Assembly: GCF_020520425.1 (NCBI RefSeq)
Contig: NC_079487.1
Span: 126,006,385 to 126,070,384 of the forward strand
Length of the DNA stretch: 64,000 nt
DNA from: Spinacia oleracea
Lineage: Eukaryota; Streptophyta; Magnoliopsida; Caryophyllales; Amaranthaceae
Reading direction: 5' to 3'
In this document: piece after piece, positions 1 through 12,347 of the stretch
How the letters are laid out: every line of letters begins with the position of its first letter
How positions within the stretch are numbered: the first letter of the stretch is position 1
Translations under genes and position numbers: made by a program
Notes under the pieces: model-generated
The model's input: only the letters and a program-made list of their open reading frames with translations
Database searches by the model: none
Told to the model about the DNA's origin: nothing

Positions 1-345
1 ACATTTTACTTTTCACACTTGTCAATGCATGTCTTGAACAATTAATATATTTGATTACCGATAAATAAATTATAAAAAATTGATTTTCGCAAAATGTTTA
101 TATTAAGACGAATCTTACAAGATCCCACATGAATATATTTTTCCTAAAGTATAGATTATCAAAAATAAACAAAATAGATTATGTGAATAGTGCAAAAAAC
201 AAAGTGTTATAAGGTTGTAACTATTTTGAAGCGGAGGAAATATTTTACGGGGAAAAACAAAAAGTAACCACATAAGATACTACGAAATAACAGGTAAGTT
301 GTTGACTGATTTTCCATGAGAAACAAATCGAAAAGATACTATAAG
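1..345. other. intergenic, nothing recognised
   Basis: AT-rich sequence with no open frame resembling a known protein and no clear terminal repeats. Confidence 0.5.
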
Positions 346-556
346 TTAACCTTGTGGCTATATTCGACGTATTTTAACTGAACTTAACTCAAATTATTTT
401 ATCTAGAAAAAAAACTATTTTGTCCGAAATAAACTATTTTTGAGTGAAAATGTATGGATTTTTTTTTCCACTAAACTTATTAAAACTTATTAGAACTTAA
501 TTGGACTTATTTTTTCTGAAATAACTCAAAATAAATCAAACAGAACATAACCTAAT
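346..556. repeat. MITE-like element, CTTATTTT family, copy 1
   Basis: Loose terminal inverted repeats (TAACCTTGTGGCT at the left, AGAACATAACCTAATAAG at the right) enclose the phrases 'aactgaactta', 'tgtccgaaataaact' and 'aacttattagaactta'. The same phrases recur at 13.6, 16.5 and 59.3 kb, so this is a dispersed non-coding family. Superfamily not assigned. Confidence 0.4.
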
Positions 557-2769
557 AAGAGCACTTGCTATTGCACAAGCAAATTTACAGGGATAATTAT
601 TACAATTAAGCACCGTTTTCATTTCTCAAATATGCGCATATCCCAGGTATAAACTAAGGTGTGTGTGTGTTGGTTCACTGTGATTTAATTCCTAGGAATA
701 TAAGATGATTGTAGTCTCTCTTTAATTATCTTTCAACAAGCTCTACATTCATGCACAACGTTTTGCACTTTTGTTCTTCGATCTGATACATACTTAACTA
801 TTCTATCGATGACTAGCAAGACTGGCCTATTCGGAATCACCGTGGTTGGTTTCAAGAAATTTGAATAGGAGGAATCACGAATCCAAAATTTACCACTCAA
901 ATAAGCATGTTGATTTTGAAACTAACAACAAAAGAACAGGGGTCGTTTCCTCCCTTGCAGATGAAATTATGATTAAACATAATAACGTTTTAGTTTAAAA
1001 AAATATTTTTATCTCTATGTCAGTAGTTCACATTACTAGTTCAAATTACCTTTATGTGAGGCTGATATCCGCATGATAATATAATTTCTATTTCTGCATT
1101 AAAAAATTACTAGTTTAAATTACATTATTGACGTGACTATTAATTCCGTCAAAAGAAAGCAACTAACATGACATACGCACCTCGCGAATTAGATGATTCT
1201 ATAGTTATCTTGGAACTATAGAGGAATCATAATGGACCATTATAATCCTTTTCTAAATGAAGATAAATTAAACACGGAACAATGAACTCAATGTCTAATC
1301 AAACCAAATGTGTGTTAGGTTTTAAGAATAAAAGGTCACAAATTAAACACAAGAGCTACTTCCTAATGGTTAGGTTAAATCAAATATTTAACTTAATTTT
1401 GTGTCTAATCATGTTACTATTATGTGGTGTTAGATACCTATAAGTCACCAATTTGTTCGGCTGATAAGAATGTGTATGTTAGGGATATGATATGACTCTT
1501 TTCTTTTATTTGGGAAAAACATTATAATAAGTACTGCGTATATGATCTTAATTATCTACTCATGTATTTCTCTTTTCAAGTATTAACCTACGTAGCTAGA
1601 TTAAGTAGTCAGAGACATGTACTGGTTTAGTAGGATTCCTTTTTCTTTTTACCAATAAAAAAAACTATTCGTATATGTAATTGCTGAACTAAAATTTCAT
1701 ATGTACATCCTTCTCAATTTAAATATATTTATCAAACGGGAGATAATATATTTTCATTGATCCAACCATCTGGCTTGGTGAAAGAATATTGAATAATTAC
1801 ACTAACTTCTTTTTCGCTCTAAGGGTTATTTGAAAAATTCTCTTAGATGCTCAATTTTTTAGTATAAACCATCATTATTTAAGAACGCCGCCTTTTTCCT
1901 GTTACTATTATGTGTTAAGAATAAAGTTATATTTCATTGTCAGATGTACGCAATTTTATTTTCAAGGAAAAACATCAATGCTCAGAGACCAAACAAGGTA
2001 GAACCTATTGCCAAAAAAAGAAGAAAAGTGGCATGGTAATTAACGTTATGGTTTCTATAAGTCTATAACCCTCAACTTTCACAGTTAAGATTTAAGAATC
2101 TCATTGATAAGACAAACTCTAGCTTAATTTCTTGATGTCCAACTTTGTAGTTCAATTCTTACCTTAAAATTCCTATCTACATGTGTAGAATTCAAAACTA
2201 GCGAAGTCATTGTTTTAGCTTGTATTGTCTTACATGGACATGCAACCAATCAAATTGCACCACTTTTTGGTTCTTTATTTGTGGTAGAAGAAGTTTCAAA
2301 AGACAAATCCTGCAAACCCTACATTAAGGAGTAGCGATTTTAATTAAGGTGGAACGTTTGTGGATAACTTTTAACTAATTTTGATTGATTGTCTATGTTA
2401 AGAAAGTGAGTTTTAAAGAGTATAGCAATTATTAGTAAAAATTATATACCGAGTACTTTTATTTTATACGTATTACAAACTTTTAATTAAAATCGACATA
2501 TGAATATAAGACTACCCTTACACTTTATGGTAAAATAGCAGCTAACTATATAATTAGAGTGTTACAATATATATTGTCAAATATATTAACGAATTAATAT
2601 AACATTCAATTCTTGTTGATAGATATAGTTCGGGGTAAACAATTCTAAATTTTGTGTCAATAGTTATGATTTTCTTGTTAATATTAGGGTTTTATGAGTA
2701 TTGGAGTGGTATACCTAAAATTTACTTTTATATACGTCTTACAATATTACTTATCGTACACCCGTCTTG
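557..2769. other. intergenic, nothing recognised
   Basis: About 2.2 kb of AT-rich DNA without a supported gene, RNA or bounded element. Confidence 0.5.
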
Positions 2770-3030
2770 CACTACAAAAAATTGTACCATTAACGACGAA
2801 AAATCCCGTCGTTAAAGGCAATAATCATTGATTAATGACGGGATTTTCTGTCGCGAACCCGTCACAAAAGGGGCCCGTCGTTAATGGAAAATCCCATCGT
2901 TAACCCGTCGTAAAAGACATTTGCGACGGTCGGTTCCGTCTTTGTTCGGTAGTTAGTCCCGTCGCAAAAGGCTCGGAATTTTTGATCCGTCGTAATCAGG
3001 TTGTCGTTAAAGATACAAGTTCTTGTAGTG
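2770..3030. mobile_element. CACTA-type (En/Spm) MITE, copy A
   Basis: The element begins CACTACAAAAAATTG and ends TTCTTGTAGTG, the terminal signature of CACTA transposons. The interior is full of short inverted copies of CCGTCGTTAA / TTAACGACGG and GCGACGG, the subterminal repeats such elements use for transposase binding. It is 261 bp, non-coding, and homologous in the same orientation to the copy at 47473-47731. The flanking triplets (ttg/tta) match at two of three bases, so this copy looks older. Confidence 0.8.
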
Positions 3031-3531
3031 TTATTTAAAAATGTGTGAAAGAGAGCTAGTAAAGTGGGCTATTTTTTCACCTATTTTTTATTGGTTACTC
3101 CATCTTTGGAAAAAAAAACTAGCCAACGTACATATAAGTCGGTCAGCAGTGTAGTGCTATCTGCACTCATATATATATGTCGATTATTGGATATGCATGC
3201 ACTCATAAAATACTAATAACCGATGTCAAATAAAATAAAATAATATTAATAAATAATACAATTAAGTAAGTTTTTCATCATTACATTACATTAATTTCAT
3301 ATTTTTTTTCCATGGACGACTATATACTATACGCCGTGATCGCCTGCTTGAGAATCTAGACCAAATAAATCAACTTTCATGGAGTTTTACTTGCTTTTTC
3401 TTGCTTATGTACCGGCCACTTCTATTACTCCATATTTGTATTATTTTAAAAGTACTCTTTGTTTGGTAGACGACTAGACGATAGTAAGTGACAACTAAAT
3501 TGCTAAGTAACGCATGAAAACAAGTGAATTA

Positions 3532-3824
3532 TGATAGCGTGTAAAACTAATCTTGGGGTTTCAACCATAAGCTTAACCTTATTGTTGAGTTGGTCCTTTG
3601 ACATGGTATCATAGCCAGCGTGCGTAGCGCAAAGGTTGCGGGTTCAAATATCATCCACCCCTCCTTTTAAAGTGGAATATTTTGCGCTGGTTATGAATAT
3701 ACCTATGCTGCATCCACACTTCAAGCCCAAAGGGCTTTCCTGTGAGGGGGCGTGATAGAGTATAAAACTAATCTTGGGGTTTCAACCATAAGCTTAATCT
3801 TTTGGTTGAGTTGGTCCTCTGACA
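3532..3824 (+). mobile_element. TRIM/SMART-like miniature LTR retrotransposon (complete)
   Basis: Two 72-bp direct repeats (3532-3603 and 3753-3824) both start TGATAG and end TGACA, giving the TG...CA ends of LTRs, and differ at 6 of 72 positions by eye. Directly after the 5' LTR lies TGGTATCATAGCC (3604-3616), one mismatch from the usual initiator-tRNA-Met primer binding site. A purine-rich run, GTGAGGGGG, precedes the 3' LTR. The whole is flanked by a perfect 5-bp duplication, AATTA (3527-3531 and 3825-3829). The 149-bp interior encodes nothing, so it depends on enzymes from other elements. Total 293 bp, close to the smallest size known for LTR elements. Confidence 0.88.
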
Positions 3825-3829
3825 AATTA

Positions 3830-5250
3830 GACCGTGTAAATCAGAATCAAAGATAATTTCATCCTAGCTAATGTCAAGATTAACGAGAAATACCCTACAA
3901 AACTAGCACTCTCTTCCAGTTATTTCAGTGTTTTCAGTTAGCTTTACGAATCAATCAAATTTATTACGAGTGGAGGAGGGTAAAGAAATTTCATCCCCCC
4001 AAAAAAAAAAAGCGAGGTCAGGCCAAACTATATATTACCACGTACTAGGTCGGATGACCGTACCTTATTTAATTAGTTCATTCATTTAATTTCCACACAA
4101 TTAAAAAATTTGTATGGAAATTTATATGAAGAAAATTGTACGTACATGATTTTATTGTAAAGTACATTCCATGTAAATTTACATATAAACAACCTCATCG
4201 TATTGTTACATTGCACTCGTACTACATATATATATTATCGTCATTAATTTATTATTGCTTATCAAATTCAGGTTTATGCTTTAACGGTTTCACTCATTTT
4301 AATTTTCTAATTTCCATGTAAGTACATACGTGATACGTGGCATCTATTGGATGGCTGATGACATGTAATGCTTTCATAGCAAATATTCCTCTTGCAAGTA
4401 TCCAAGTCTATGCATGATGAAAGCAAGAATATATGATAAGTAAGAACATCGTTGCTTCATTGTCCCCATCTCTTTTAAACAATAACCAATCATGCAACTC
4501 AAACTTTATATTTTATTGGTTAATTAAGATTTTTTTGAATTAATTATATAATCTCATTTCAATAGGTTAAGGAACCTAATTTAGATATTTTTCTTTGTAA
4601 TTATACAGGTGTTTGGTTCATTAGTGATGATTATGATTATTGTCAGTCTATTTATAACCAAGTCAAAATATCCACGTTCTTTGAGGTTAATTAGATTGCA
4701 ATGGACTAAATCAACATGATCAATTGTATATGAAGTATAACGTATATCATCAGATAAATCGCCTCAAAATGCCGTGACACATTCTAAAATGAGTATTCCC
4801 TGAGTTGTATATACTCGTAAAGAAGAATTCATAGCCTATATACCACATACTTTTGTATCTTTTATGACATGTTTAGTACGGAGTAGATAGTAATATATAA
4901 ATGACAGTTTTTACAATTAATTTTGAATTTATGGTGTATTTTTTGCCAGCTCAGACATGGCTTACTTGGCCAAATGATACATTGAGAGTCAATATTATTA
5001 ACTCTACGATGTATTTTTGTCAGAAAAGTTTCATGACAATGTTTGATATGGTACCTCCATTTTCGTAAATATAATTATTTCTAAATTTTCATTAATTATT
5101 ATATATACTCTTTAGAGAGAACACTATTGAATGGTAACGAAAATTTATTATAAAAAAACTAACGATAGATGAAGTTCATTAACATTGAAGTTTATATAAG
5201 AGTCTATTCCTTACAAGATTATTTCGAATTACTCCGTACAAATCCATGCA
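3830..5250. other. intergenic, nothing recognised
   Basis: AT-rich DNA. A short open frame at 4136-4321 is low-complexity and not supported as a gene. Confidence 0.5.
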
Positions 5251-6046
5251 ATTTTTTTTTTGAAGGTAAGATTAGGGATGTTAGTGGGGCGGGTTTTGTG
5301 GGAGATCCGCCCCGCATCCGCCCCAAGTAGGCGGGGATGGAGGTAAGTTTGGCGGGTGATGGGGCGGGGATGGGTACAGAAATCGTACCCGCCATGGGTG
5401 ATGGGGCGGGTGTGGATTTTTTGTTGAACCCGCCCCATCCCCACTCGCCCCGCTTCATACCCGTCATGGGTGATGGGGTGAGTTTGTATTATGTGCATGT
5501 TTAGGTGATAATATGAATTTAGGTGAGAATTTTAAGTTTTTTGTTTAGATTTTTTTTGTTATGACGGGTATTTTTTCGATTATATGTGTCTCTTTAGTCG
5601 TAAGGTTTTTGTTTTCTAAAGTTAACTTTCATTATTTCGTACTTATGGATAATGTTTGCTTAATAAGAAAAATTAGGCGGATATTGGCGTGGGTATGGGG
5701 CGGGGATAAGACGGGGATGGATACCCAGTTGGGTGGTGGGGCGGGGATAAATTTTAGTTTATACCCGTTGGGGCGGGGATGGGGATGAAAATTTTAGGTG
5801 GGGATGGGGATGGAGGGACATACATCCGCATCCGCCCCGCCCCATTGACATCCCTATGTAAGATGAAGGATCCTACAACACTGGTACCTCGCACAGGTAT
5901 TTCCAGCCAGTTTTGCAGGTCAGAGTCATTGGAAATGAGGGGGGATAATAGGGGAAATCCTCAATCCCAAAGAGCCCCTAGTGGGATTTGATCCCATAAC
6001 CTTGAGGTTATGAGGCCAAATCTTTACCACTAGGCCAAGCCTTGCT
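5251..6046 (-). mobile_element. tRNA-derived SINE, interrupted by a hAT MITE
   Basis: Read on the minus strand, a pol III A box (TGGCCTAGTGG, 6037-6027) is followed about 40 bp later by a B box (GGATCAAATCC, around 5995-5984). The body continues to 5857 and resumes beyond the inserted element with CTTACCTTC plus an A-run at 5251-5262. Without the insertion the SINE is roughly 200 bp, a normal size. No convincing target-site duplication was found, so the outer ends are approximate. Confidence 0.6.
5273..5856. mobile_element. hAT-type MITE with Ac-like ends, GC-rich
   Basis: Inverted ends TAGGGATGTTAGTGGGGCGGG and the complement of CCCGCCCCATTGACATCCCTA begin with the TAGGGATG signature of Ac/Ds elements. 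The flanking 8-mers GGTAAGAT (5265-5272) and TGTAAGAT (5857-5864) match at 7 of 8 positions, as expected of a hAT target duplication. The 584-bp interior is an irregular array of GGGGCGGGGATGGG-like units in both orientations, strikingly GC-rich for this window. Open frames inside it are translations of the repeat and are not genes. Confidence 0.78.
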
Positions 6047-6059
6047 TGGTGAATTGTTG

Positions 6060-7219
6060 CAATATTAAAAGTGTAAAAATTATGTATGGTAGAGTTACTA
6101 GTTTTCTATGTACGCGATGCGTGTTTGTAATTTAAAAATGCGCAAACAATAATATTTATTTGGTTAGTTACTTAATTTTTCCCTTTTTATTGATACTTTT
6201 TTTTAGTTCAAATATTTGGTGATTTTAGAAAATACATCTTTTGAATTAATTCCATTTTATATTTCAATTTTATTTGGTAAGCAAGAGTAAATAATATATT
6301 GCTTAAAATCCATTTAAAAGTGGACTGAAACGAATAGATGCACCATCCTCGAGGAAGTGACCCAACTTCTAGGAAGGGTTGTATCAAGCTTTAAGGATCA
6401 AAAAACAACCAAATCACAACAACTACGCTATCCCTCTACTTCGAGGAACACATTGTTTTTAAATTTTAGTAAGGATAAATAGACAATCACTATTACGCAT
6501 TTACGTCGCCTCGATCGTTCCCTTATATAATAGAAATATAGGTGATAGTTATTGTAAACATATTTAGATCATCTTTAGTATTGATGACTAAACAGAAAAG
6601 GGAAATGAAGATTTGTGGAGGTGCAAAAACTTGACCTTTTTTTTTTTTTTTTACTGAATTGCCTTTTTAAAACAGTAACAAATCATTTGAGTACAAATAT
6701 TCCATCCTAATAATAAAATACGCTTAATATGACAAAGTTCAATGTTTCTTAAAGTATATAAATATCACATGATCTTTGCTTATAAAAGTACTATAAGTTT
6801 AACCTGGTCAATTTTGGTACACAATTTATGTGACAAGAATTGTCTAGAGGAAAGGTATTTAAATTCAAAGAAAATGGAAGTTTGAGTTGGATTTAAATTG
6901 TGGGGTTATCTATTTAATTAATATCTTCTAGTTTAAAATGCAAAATTTTGAGATTAGATTAGATCAAATCAATCAACCAACCCACCCACCTTAATCCAAA
7001 TAATAATCCCCTATTAAAAATAATAAAATAAATAAAATAAAATAAAACAAAAGATAAACCCCTAATATTCTTCCACATGTCAAGATTTATAATGAAACTG
7101 CTCAATGACAACATATACACTGTTCTAATTTGGAATTCTTCTCCCAAAAAGAAGAAAGCAATTTGAATATGATTGAAAAGATCAGATGAAGGAGATAGGA
7201 AGAGGAGGAAGTATAAATC
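6060..7219. other. intergenic, nothing recognised
   Basis: AT-rich DNA with a T-run near 6636. The minus-strand open frame at 6959-7240 is hydrophobic, low-complexity and overlaps the adjacent MITE. Confidence 0.45.
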
Positions 7220-7484
7220 AATATTTGATATGTATTTCACAAATACATATCACCCACTAAATGATAAAATAGGGATAAGATAAACGTTAAAAGACAAAAT
7301 TAATTATTATTTTTAAAATGACATCCTTTTTTGGAAAATGGCATTGGTTTTTGAAAAATTGCATCTATTTTTCCAAAATGGCATTTGTTCTTTGAAAAAT
7401 GATACCTGCTTTCATTTTTGTCTTATCTCTATTTTGTCGTTTAGTGGGCTGATATGTATCTTGAAATACATATCAGATATTGGT
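7220..7484. mobile_element. foldback MITE with about 64-bp terminal inverted repeats
   Basis: The left arm (GATATGTATTTC, then CCCACTAAATGATAAAATAG) is matched in inverted orientation by the right arm ending near 7484. Each arm is itself partly palindromic (GATATGTATTTC...AAATACATATC). The centre (about 7316-7412) carries five degenerate 20-21-bp tandem units of the form AAAATGGCATTTGTTCTTTG. No coding capacity. Confidence 0.65.
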
Positions 7485-9680
7485 CTCCCCGCCTTCTAGG
7501 GAGAGAGGGGAAAAAAGAAATTAACACTTACTACAGAGTAATACATTTTACAGCGATATGCATAAGAAATATAGATATTCATTATATTCATGTACGGAGT
7601 AGGTCTTTTTGAAATGTTCTAAATCTTAGAGTTTATTGTTCTCTAACAAATCATATTCTATTTTATTTATACATATACCTCATTGTTTATGGAATAATAC
7701 ACGCAATTGCTCTATCTTAATTTCTCCTCTCTATTTCATAACAATTTATGCTTTTTTTTTTGAAAATGGACATTTCAATAAAAAAAAATTAATAAAAAAA
7801 GTGGGAATTGATGAGTATGGGAAACCTATTGGTGGACTCTTTCCACCAATCAAAAGATCATATCAAGAGAGACAATAGAATAAACAACATGATCTTAATA
7901 TTTTAGTTTGTTTTCTCATGTCCTTAATAAAGCTAAAACTAAAAGTGGGGTCCAAACTAGAACAACTGTCCAACAAAAACTACTTTGTTTTAATTTCAAT
8001 AATAATAATAGTTGATGACTTGATTCACCTATAAACATATGCTTTTTTTTTTTATGATATAATTACATAATAGTATATTTTATTATATTATATGGGTTTT
8101 GCCTGCTCTAAGAAGATATGCTGAGATCTTAATGAAGACCTTCTAAGTTTAAATTAATTGATTAATTAAAAGTGTACTTCTATATAATTAATATGCTTAC
8201 ATCATTGCCCACTTCTTAATATTCCTTGTTCTAGCAACTACTCTTCTCTTCCAAGAGCTTTTCTCATCAAAATGGTCAAGAATTTAAGTTATATTAACAT
8301 TTTTAAGTGCCTCTACTTTATCTATATAAAGAAAAAAAAAATGGAGTAATATATAATTAATTCCCACCTGAAGACATATTATAGTGTGTCAGCTTTATAA
8401 CTTAGGGTTGTGAACATAATAGTTTGACTACAATTGAAAAATAGTTTAATTTGATCTGAACCAACTTAAAAACTGAGTTATTCATAACAAACTTGAATTC
8501 ATAAAATTTGACAAAACCTGTTTGAAAGGTTTAATTCCCAAACATTATTTTATTTGTTCCAAAACCCTAATTGCTCGAAATAAAAAGATCAAAGCTACGC
8601 GAAATTGATATATACGTACGTAACAAACTTGATTTCGTTCGAAATACTGATAATTAGACTTGTATAGCCTTATGGTTTGATAATTACAAAGAAGATTCAT
8701 CTAGTGCTGAATAATCACACCTTCTACAGAAGCATAGGTTATAATAATGCATCAATTTGGAACCTGTAGTGGATGGGACTAAAGACCAAATTAAAGTAGG
8801 GTGATTAATTAAGTTAATTGCATTTATTAAGTTGAGATTTATAATATAATAAGCTTTTTGGTAGATGACATTATATTATATATCATGACTCCACTAGCTT
8901 GTTAGTTGGTCAAGATTATTATATTATTAATATAATTAATTATATTTTAATTACATTGTTAAGTACAGTATGCTAGATTTGTTACAGACCAACAGGAAAC
9001 CTTAAACTATAAACCAGGGTGATTACATCCCCTTTCTTTCTTTGACTTTCATATATTTAAACTAATTAATTAAGATTAATATAATATACGTCTGAATCTT
9101 CTCTCTCACAATTTTTTGTCTCATTTACGTGTTAATCTTTTTTATTGGTTGATGATATTTGTGCAGTGGTCAGTCATCAACCACTTTTGTTTTCATAATC
9201 TGTATCTAAAAGTACATTAGTATCGACTAATAGGATCGGAGAAAGTGGCACATAAGTGATACACGACGAATTATGGGATAAAAGATTCAGACTGATTACC
9301 ATTCTCACATTTTTAAACATGGAATAATATATAGCTTATAATTATCAATTCAAAATTATAATGCTTATCTACCATAATTCTTATCATTAGTTTAAACAAA
9401 ACTGAATCTCTTTTGATAGTGAAAGTTAGAGGTGTATCTAGTATTATACACAAAAGTTTCTAAATTTTTTCATTTAATTAAAAAAAAAAATACCATTTTG
9501 CATGCATACATGAGCTTCCCTTATTATGACTTTTTTAACCCCTCGATCCCACCTTCCCTCCATCCCTTTATTTAAAATTGACCTTTGCTGTTCATGATAA
9601 TTAAACTTAGCTAGCTAACTACAGGAAGGTGTGTGTTTGCTTGTGATGCAACGCATCGTCCGAATCGCCTTCTTAAGTAC
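7485..9680. other. intergenic and upstream region of the zinc-finger gene
   Basis: No other gene supported. Contains several AT-rich palindromic stretches (for example around 8920-8950) and the presumed promoter of the downstream gene. Confidence 0.45.
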
Positions 9681-9681
9681 T

Positions 9682-9690
9682 ACTATATAA
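9682..9690 (+). promoter_or_regulatory. TATA box of the zinc-finger gene
   Basis: CTATATAAG lies about 125 bp upstream of the start codon at 9814. That leaves a leader of roughly 95 nt, which includes an A12-T11 tract directly before the ATG. Confidence 0.55.
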
Positions 9691-9813
9691 GGAAGGAGAG
9701 GCCAAAGGACAATCACCAAAGTAGACAAAACACAAAATACTCCAATCAAACTTTCCTTTCTTACTCTTCTTCATCTTTAACACCCAAAAAAAAAAAAATT
9801 TTTTTTTTTTTAC

Positions 9814-10626
9814 ATGGAGAGTAGTCCATATTGTGTAGAAAAGAAGATGAAATTGTTCGGGTTTGAGGTTGATCTCGATCTTTACAAAAATCCTGAAAAC
9901 ATCATCAATGAACAAGAAGAAAGCACAAATTCATCCAATACGGTCTCTTCTGGTTCCAAGAAAGAAAAGGTTGATAACGAAAGGAGTTCTTCCGTAAATA
10001 ATAATAATAACAACAACAACAACAACAACAATAACAACTTTATCGAGGTAGATGTGGTGGGAAAGAAATTCGAGTGTCAATATTGTTACAAAGAATTCGC
10101 AAACTCACAAGCATTAGGCGGCCATCAAAATGCTCATAAAAAGGAGAGGATGAAGAAGAAGAGGCTTCAACTACAAGCTAGAAAAGCCAGTATTAACTTC
10201 TATCTTCAACCTTACCAACAACAACAATACTCGAAAAATAATAACAACATTAGTGGTTATTATTCTTCGGGTTCTTCTTCTGGTGGCGGTGGCGGTGGCG
10301 GTGTTGGTGGTGGTGCTCTATGGTACTTTGATCCTTCTTATAATAATTATTATGCACCTACAGAAAATAATTATGAAGAATCTCAGATTAGTTTCGGTCC
10401 GTTCGATCATCATCGTCGTAATCCGACAACGACAACGGGTTTCGAGCAGTTCACGGTGACACACGGTGGTGGAAGGTGCATTTCAGAAAGTAGTCCTACT
10501 ACAAGTGTTGTCGTGAAACCTTATCCTTTACCTGTTACGAAACAAATAGGTTGTAAATCTTTAGATCTTCAATTAGGGCTTAGTTTAGATTCTAATCATG
10601 TTGTTTTTAAAAGCACTCCTAGATAA
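9814..10626 (+). CDS. single C2H2 zinc-finger protein with EAR motif (ZFP5/ZFP6/GIS-like)
   Basis: Intronless gene of 270 aa, a likely nuclear transcription repressor. The single plant Q-type finger spans residues 86-108: ligands C88, C91, H104 and H108, with QALGGH at 99-104 as DNA-contact signature. An N-terminal KLFGFEVDL block (residues 13-21) is the feature shared by ZFP5/6/8 and GIS proteins. A C-terminal LDLQLGLSL (250-258) is an EAR repression motif. Between them are a 14-residue Asn run (62-75), a Gln-rich patch and a Gly run (157-167), all encoded by microsatellite-like DNA. In Arabidopsis this subfamily links gibberellin/cytokinin signals to trichome and root-hair development; the precise role here is inferred. 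The start gives the family N-terminus. The family call is firm, orthology within the subgroup is not. Confidence 0.93.
   Translation: MESSPYCVEKKMKLFGFEVDLDLYKNPENIINEQEESTNSSNTVSSGSKKEKVDNERSSSVNNNNNNNNNNNNNNFIEVDVVGKKFECQYCYKEFANSQALGGHQNAHKKERMKKKRLQLQARKASINFYLQPYQQQQYSKNNNNISGYYSSGSSSGGGGGGGVGGGALWYFDPSYNNYYAPTENNYEESQISFGPFDHHRRNPTTTTGFEQFTVTHGGGRCISESSPTTSVVVKPYPLPVTKQIGCKSLDLQLGLSLDSNHVVFKSTPR
9999..10039 (+). repeat. AAT/AAC trinucleotide repeat coding poly-Asn
   Basis: A run of AAT/AAC codons inside the zinc-finger gene encodes the 14-residue asparagine tract. It is likely length-variable among alleles. Confidence 0.8.
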
Positions 10627-11744
10627 TTATCATATTAATTCATATACTTAATTCAGTTTTTTCAAAGAATTGGTTTTTTTTTTTTTTTTTGGGAATTCAT
10701 ATGAATTTTTTGAATTCTTTTTGGCAAACATATAAATGAAATTATACTCATATACTCCGTAATTATATTATTATTACTATTATTGTTACTCCATATTATT
10801 TTAAGTGCATTATTATTGATAATGGATGGTTGATTAGAAGGCAAGGCTTGTATTTTTATGATAAATTAAATTTAGTGATTACATATAATATGTGTAGTGT
10901 ATAGTATTATATGTAACAAGGAATCCAATGATTTTAATCAGCTTGCTCAACCACCAAGCTAATTTCGTTATACACAATGAATAAACTACATAGTTGGTTT
11001 AGTTTGCACCCTTAATTAGCTTCAATTCAATTAATTATTATTATAATGTTTGTCAGGAGTTATTTTTGATAATTTGATTCATCATTATTAAGATTGCGCA
11101 TACCTTACGTTGTTGATCAATACTAATACAAGTAATACTACGGAGTATTACACTTACACTGTATTGTACTAATTAATAGATTGATAAGTGTGTACTCCGT
11201 ACTACGTAGTAGTACGAAGTATAAAAAAAGAAGCTATTATTCTAAAATACAATGAAAAAAAGAGATGACTAACATGAAATATATGGAAGGGGTCGATAGC
11301 ATCCTTTTACATAGACATCTTCCTAAGACCTTCATTATATTCCCTCCGTATTTTGGTTAAACAGTGGTTGTTTTACTGCCGTGATTCCTTATAAGTTATA
11401 ATTAAGCCACAAGATATATATAATTAAGGTCATTTTCCTAGAGCGGCCCTAGCTTAATAATACATGCATACACCCTTCTATATACTGCGCGCTAGCTATA
11501 CTTCGTAAGTCGTAACGTATATTGGGATCCGGACACCTCTAGGTAAACTTGTCTACCTACGCAGTTAATCGGTTATGCAGGTTGGGCTTTTGGAAACGAG
11601 AAAGACAAATTCTCACCTCAAGAACGGAATTCATGATCTTAAGGTCATAAGGTGAAACTCTAACTTTATCAATATATTATGTCAAAAGTTCAAAACCGGA
11701 GTACTACGTAAGTACGCAATACGGAGTATATATCTTGGTGATTA
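10627..11744. other. intergenic, nothing recognised
   Basis: Holds the 3' region of the zinc-finger gene, then AT-rich DNA with several TACTCCGTA/TACGGAGTA 9-mers. Confidence 0.45.
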
Positions 11745-12345
11745 CTCCCTTCGTCCCTTTATACTTGCACCGCTTTCTTTTTCGGGTCGTCCCTTAATAC
11801 TTGCACCGCTTCTATAAATGGAAATTTATACCAATATTATACTACCTCCGTTCCTAAATGATCTTTACGGTTACTATTTGCACGGTAATTAAGGAATTTT
11901 GGTGAACATGTGATGGTGGAGTAACAAATGGAAAATAAGTGGCTATAAATTGTCCAACAATATGAGTGGGTGAAAACTAATATTAAAGTATTGTGAGTGG
12001 GTAAGTTATGGTGGGCCAAATAAGAGTAAAAATGGAATAAAGTAGGAGTGTAAAGAACTTTCAGGAACGGACTAAAACGGAAAGCGTAAAGAACTTTTAG
12101 GAACGGAGGTAGTATTATTTCTCACACTTACTTACTAACCCCACCTACACATTTATTCCCTACAAAAAAAATCATTTAAAAATTCACACCCCTAGTCACA
12201 ACTCCCCACCTCTTACACATTTCCCACTAACTATATTAAAAAAATATTCCACTATCAACTAACACCCATTAAATTAATAAGTCAATTCAAATGTCTTAAA
12301 TTCCGCACTGGTCAAACCGGTGCGAGTATTAAAGGACGGAGGGAG
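11745..12345. mobile_element. Stowaway-type MITE, outer member of a nested pair
   Basis: Starts CTCCCTTCGTCCCTTTATAC after a TA and ends AAAGGACGGAGGGAG before a TA. Sub-terminal GCACCG and CGGTGC also pair. A second Stowaway lies inside it; without that, the element is about 330 bp. Tc1/mariner-type, non-autonomous. Confidence 0.82.
11842..12112. mobile_element. Stowaway-type MITE nested in the previous one
   Basis: Inverted ends CTACCTCCGTTCCTAAATGA and the complement of TTTAGGAACGGAGGTAG, flanked by TA on both sides. Length 271 bp, non-coding. Its position inside another Stowaway makes it the younger insertion. Confidence 0.82.
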
Positions 12346-12347
12346 TA

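Noticed and set aside
3604..3660. tRNA or pol III gene near 'gcgggttcaaat'
   Set aside because: The B-box-like phrase is inside the LTR-bounded TRIM, directly after its primer binding site.
5219..5991. Overlapping open frames rich in Gly, Pro and Trp
   Set aside because: They fall in the GC-rich hAT MITE and interrupted SINE; the reading is repeat-driven in every frame.
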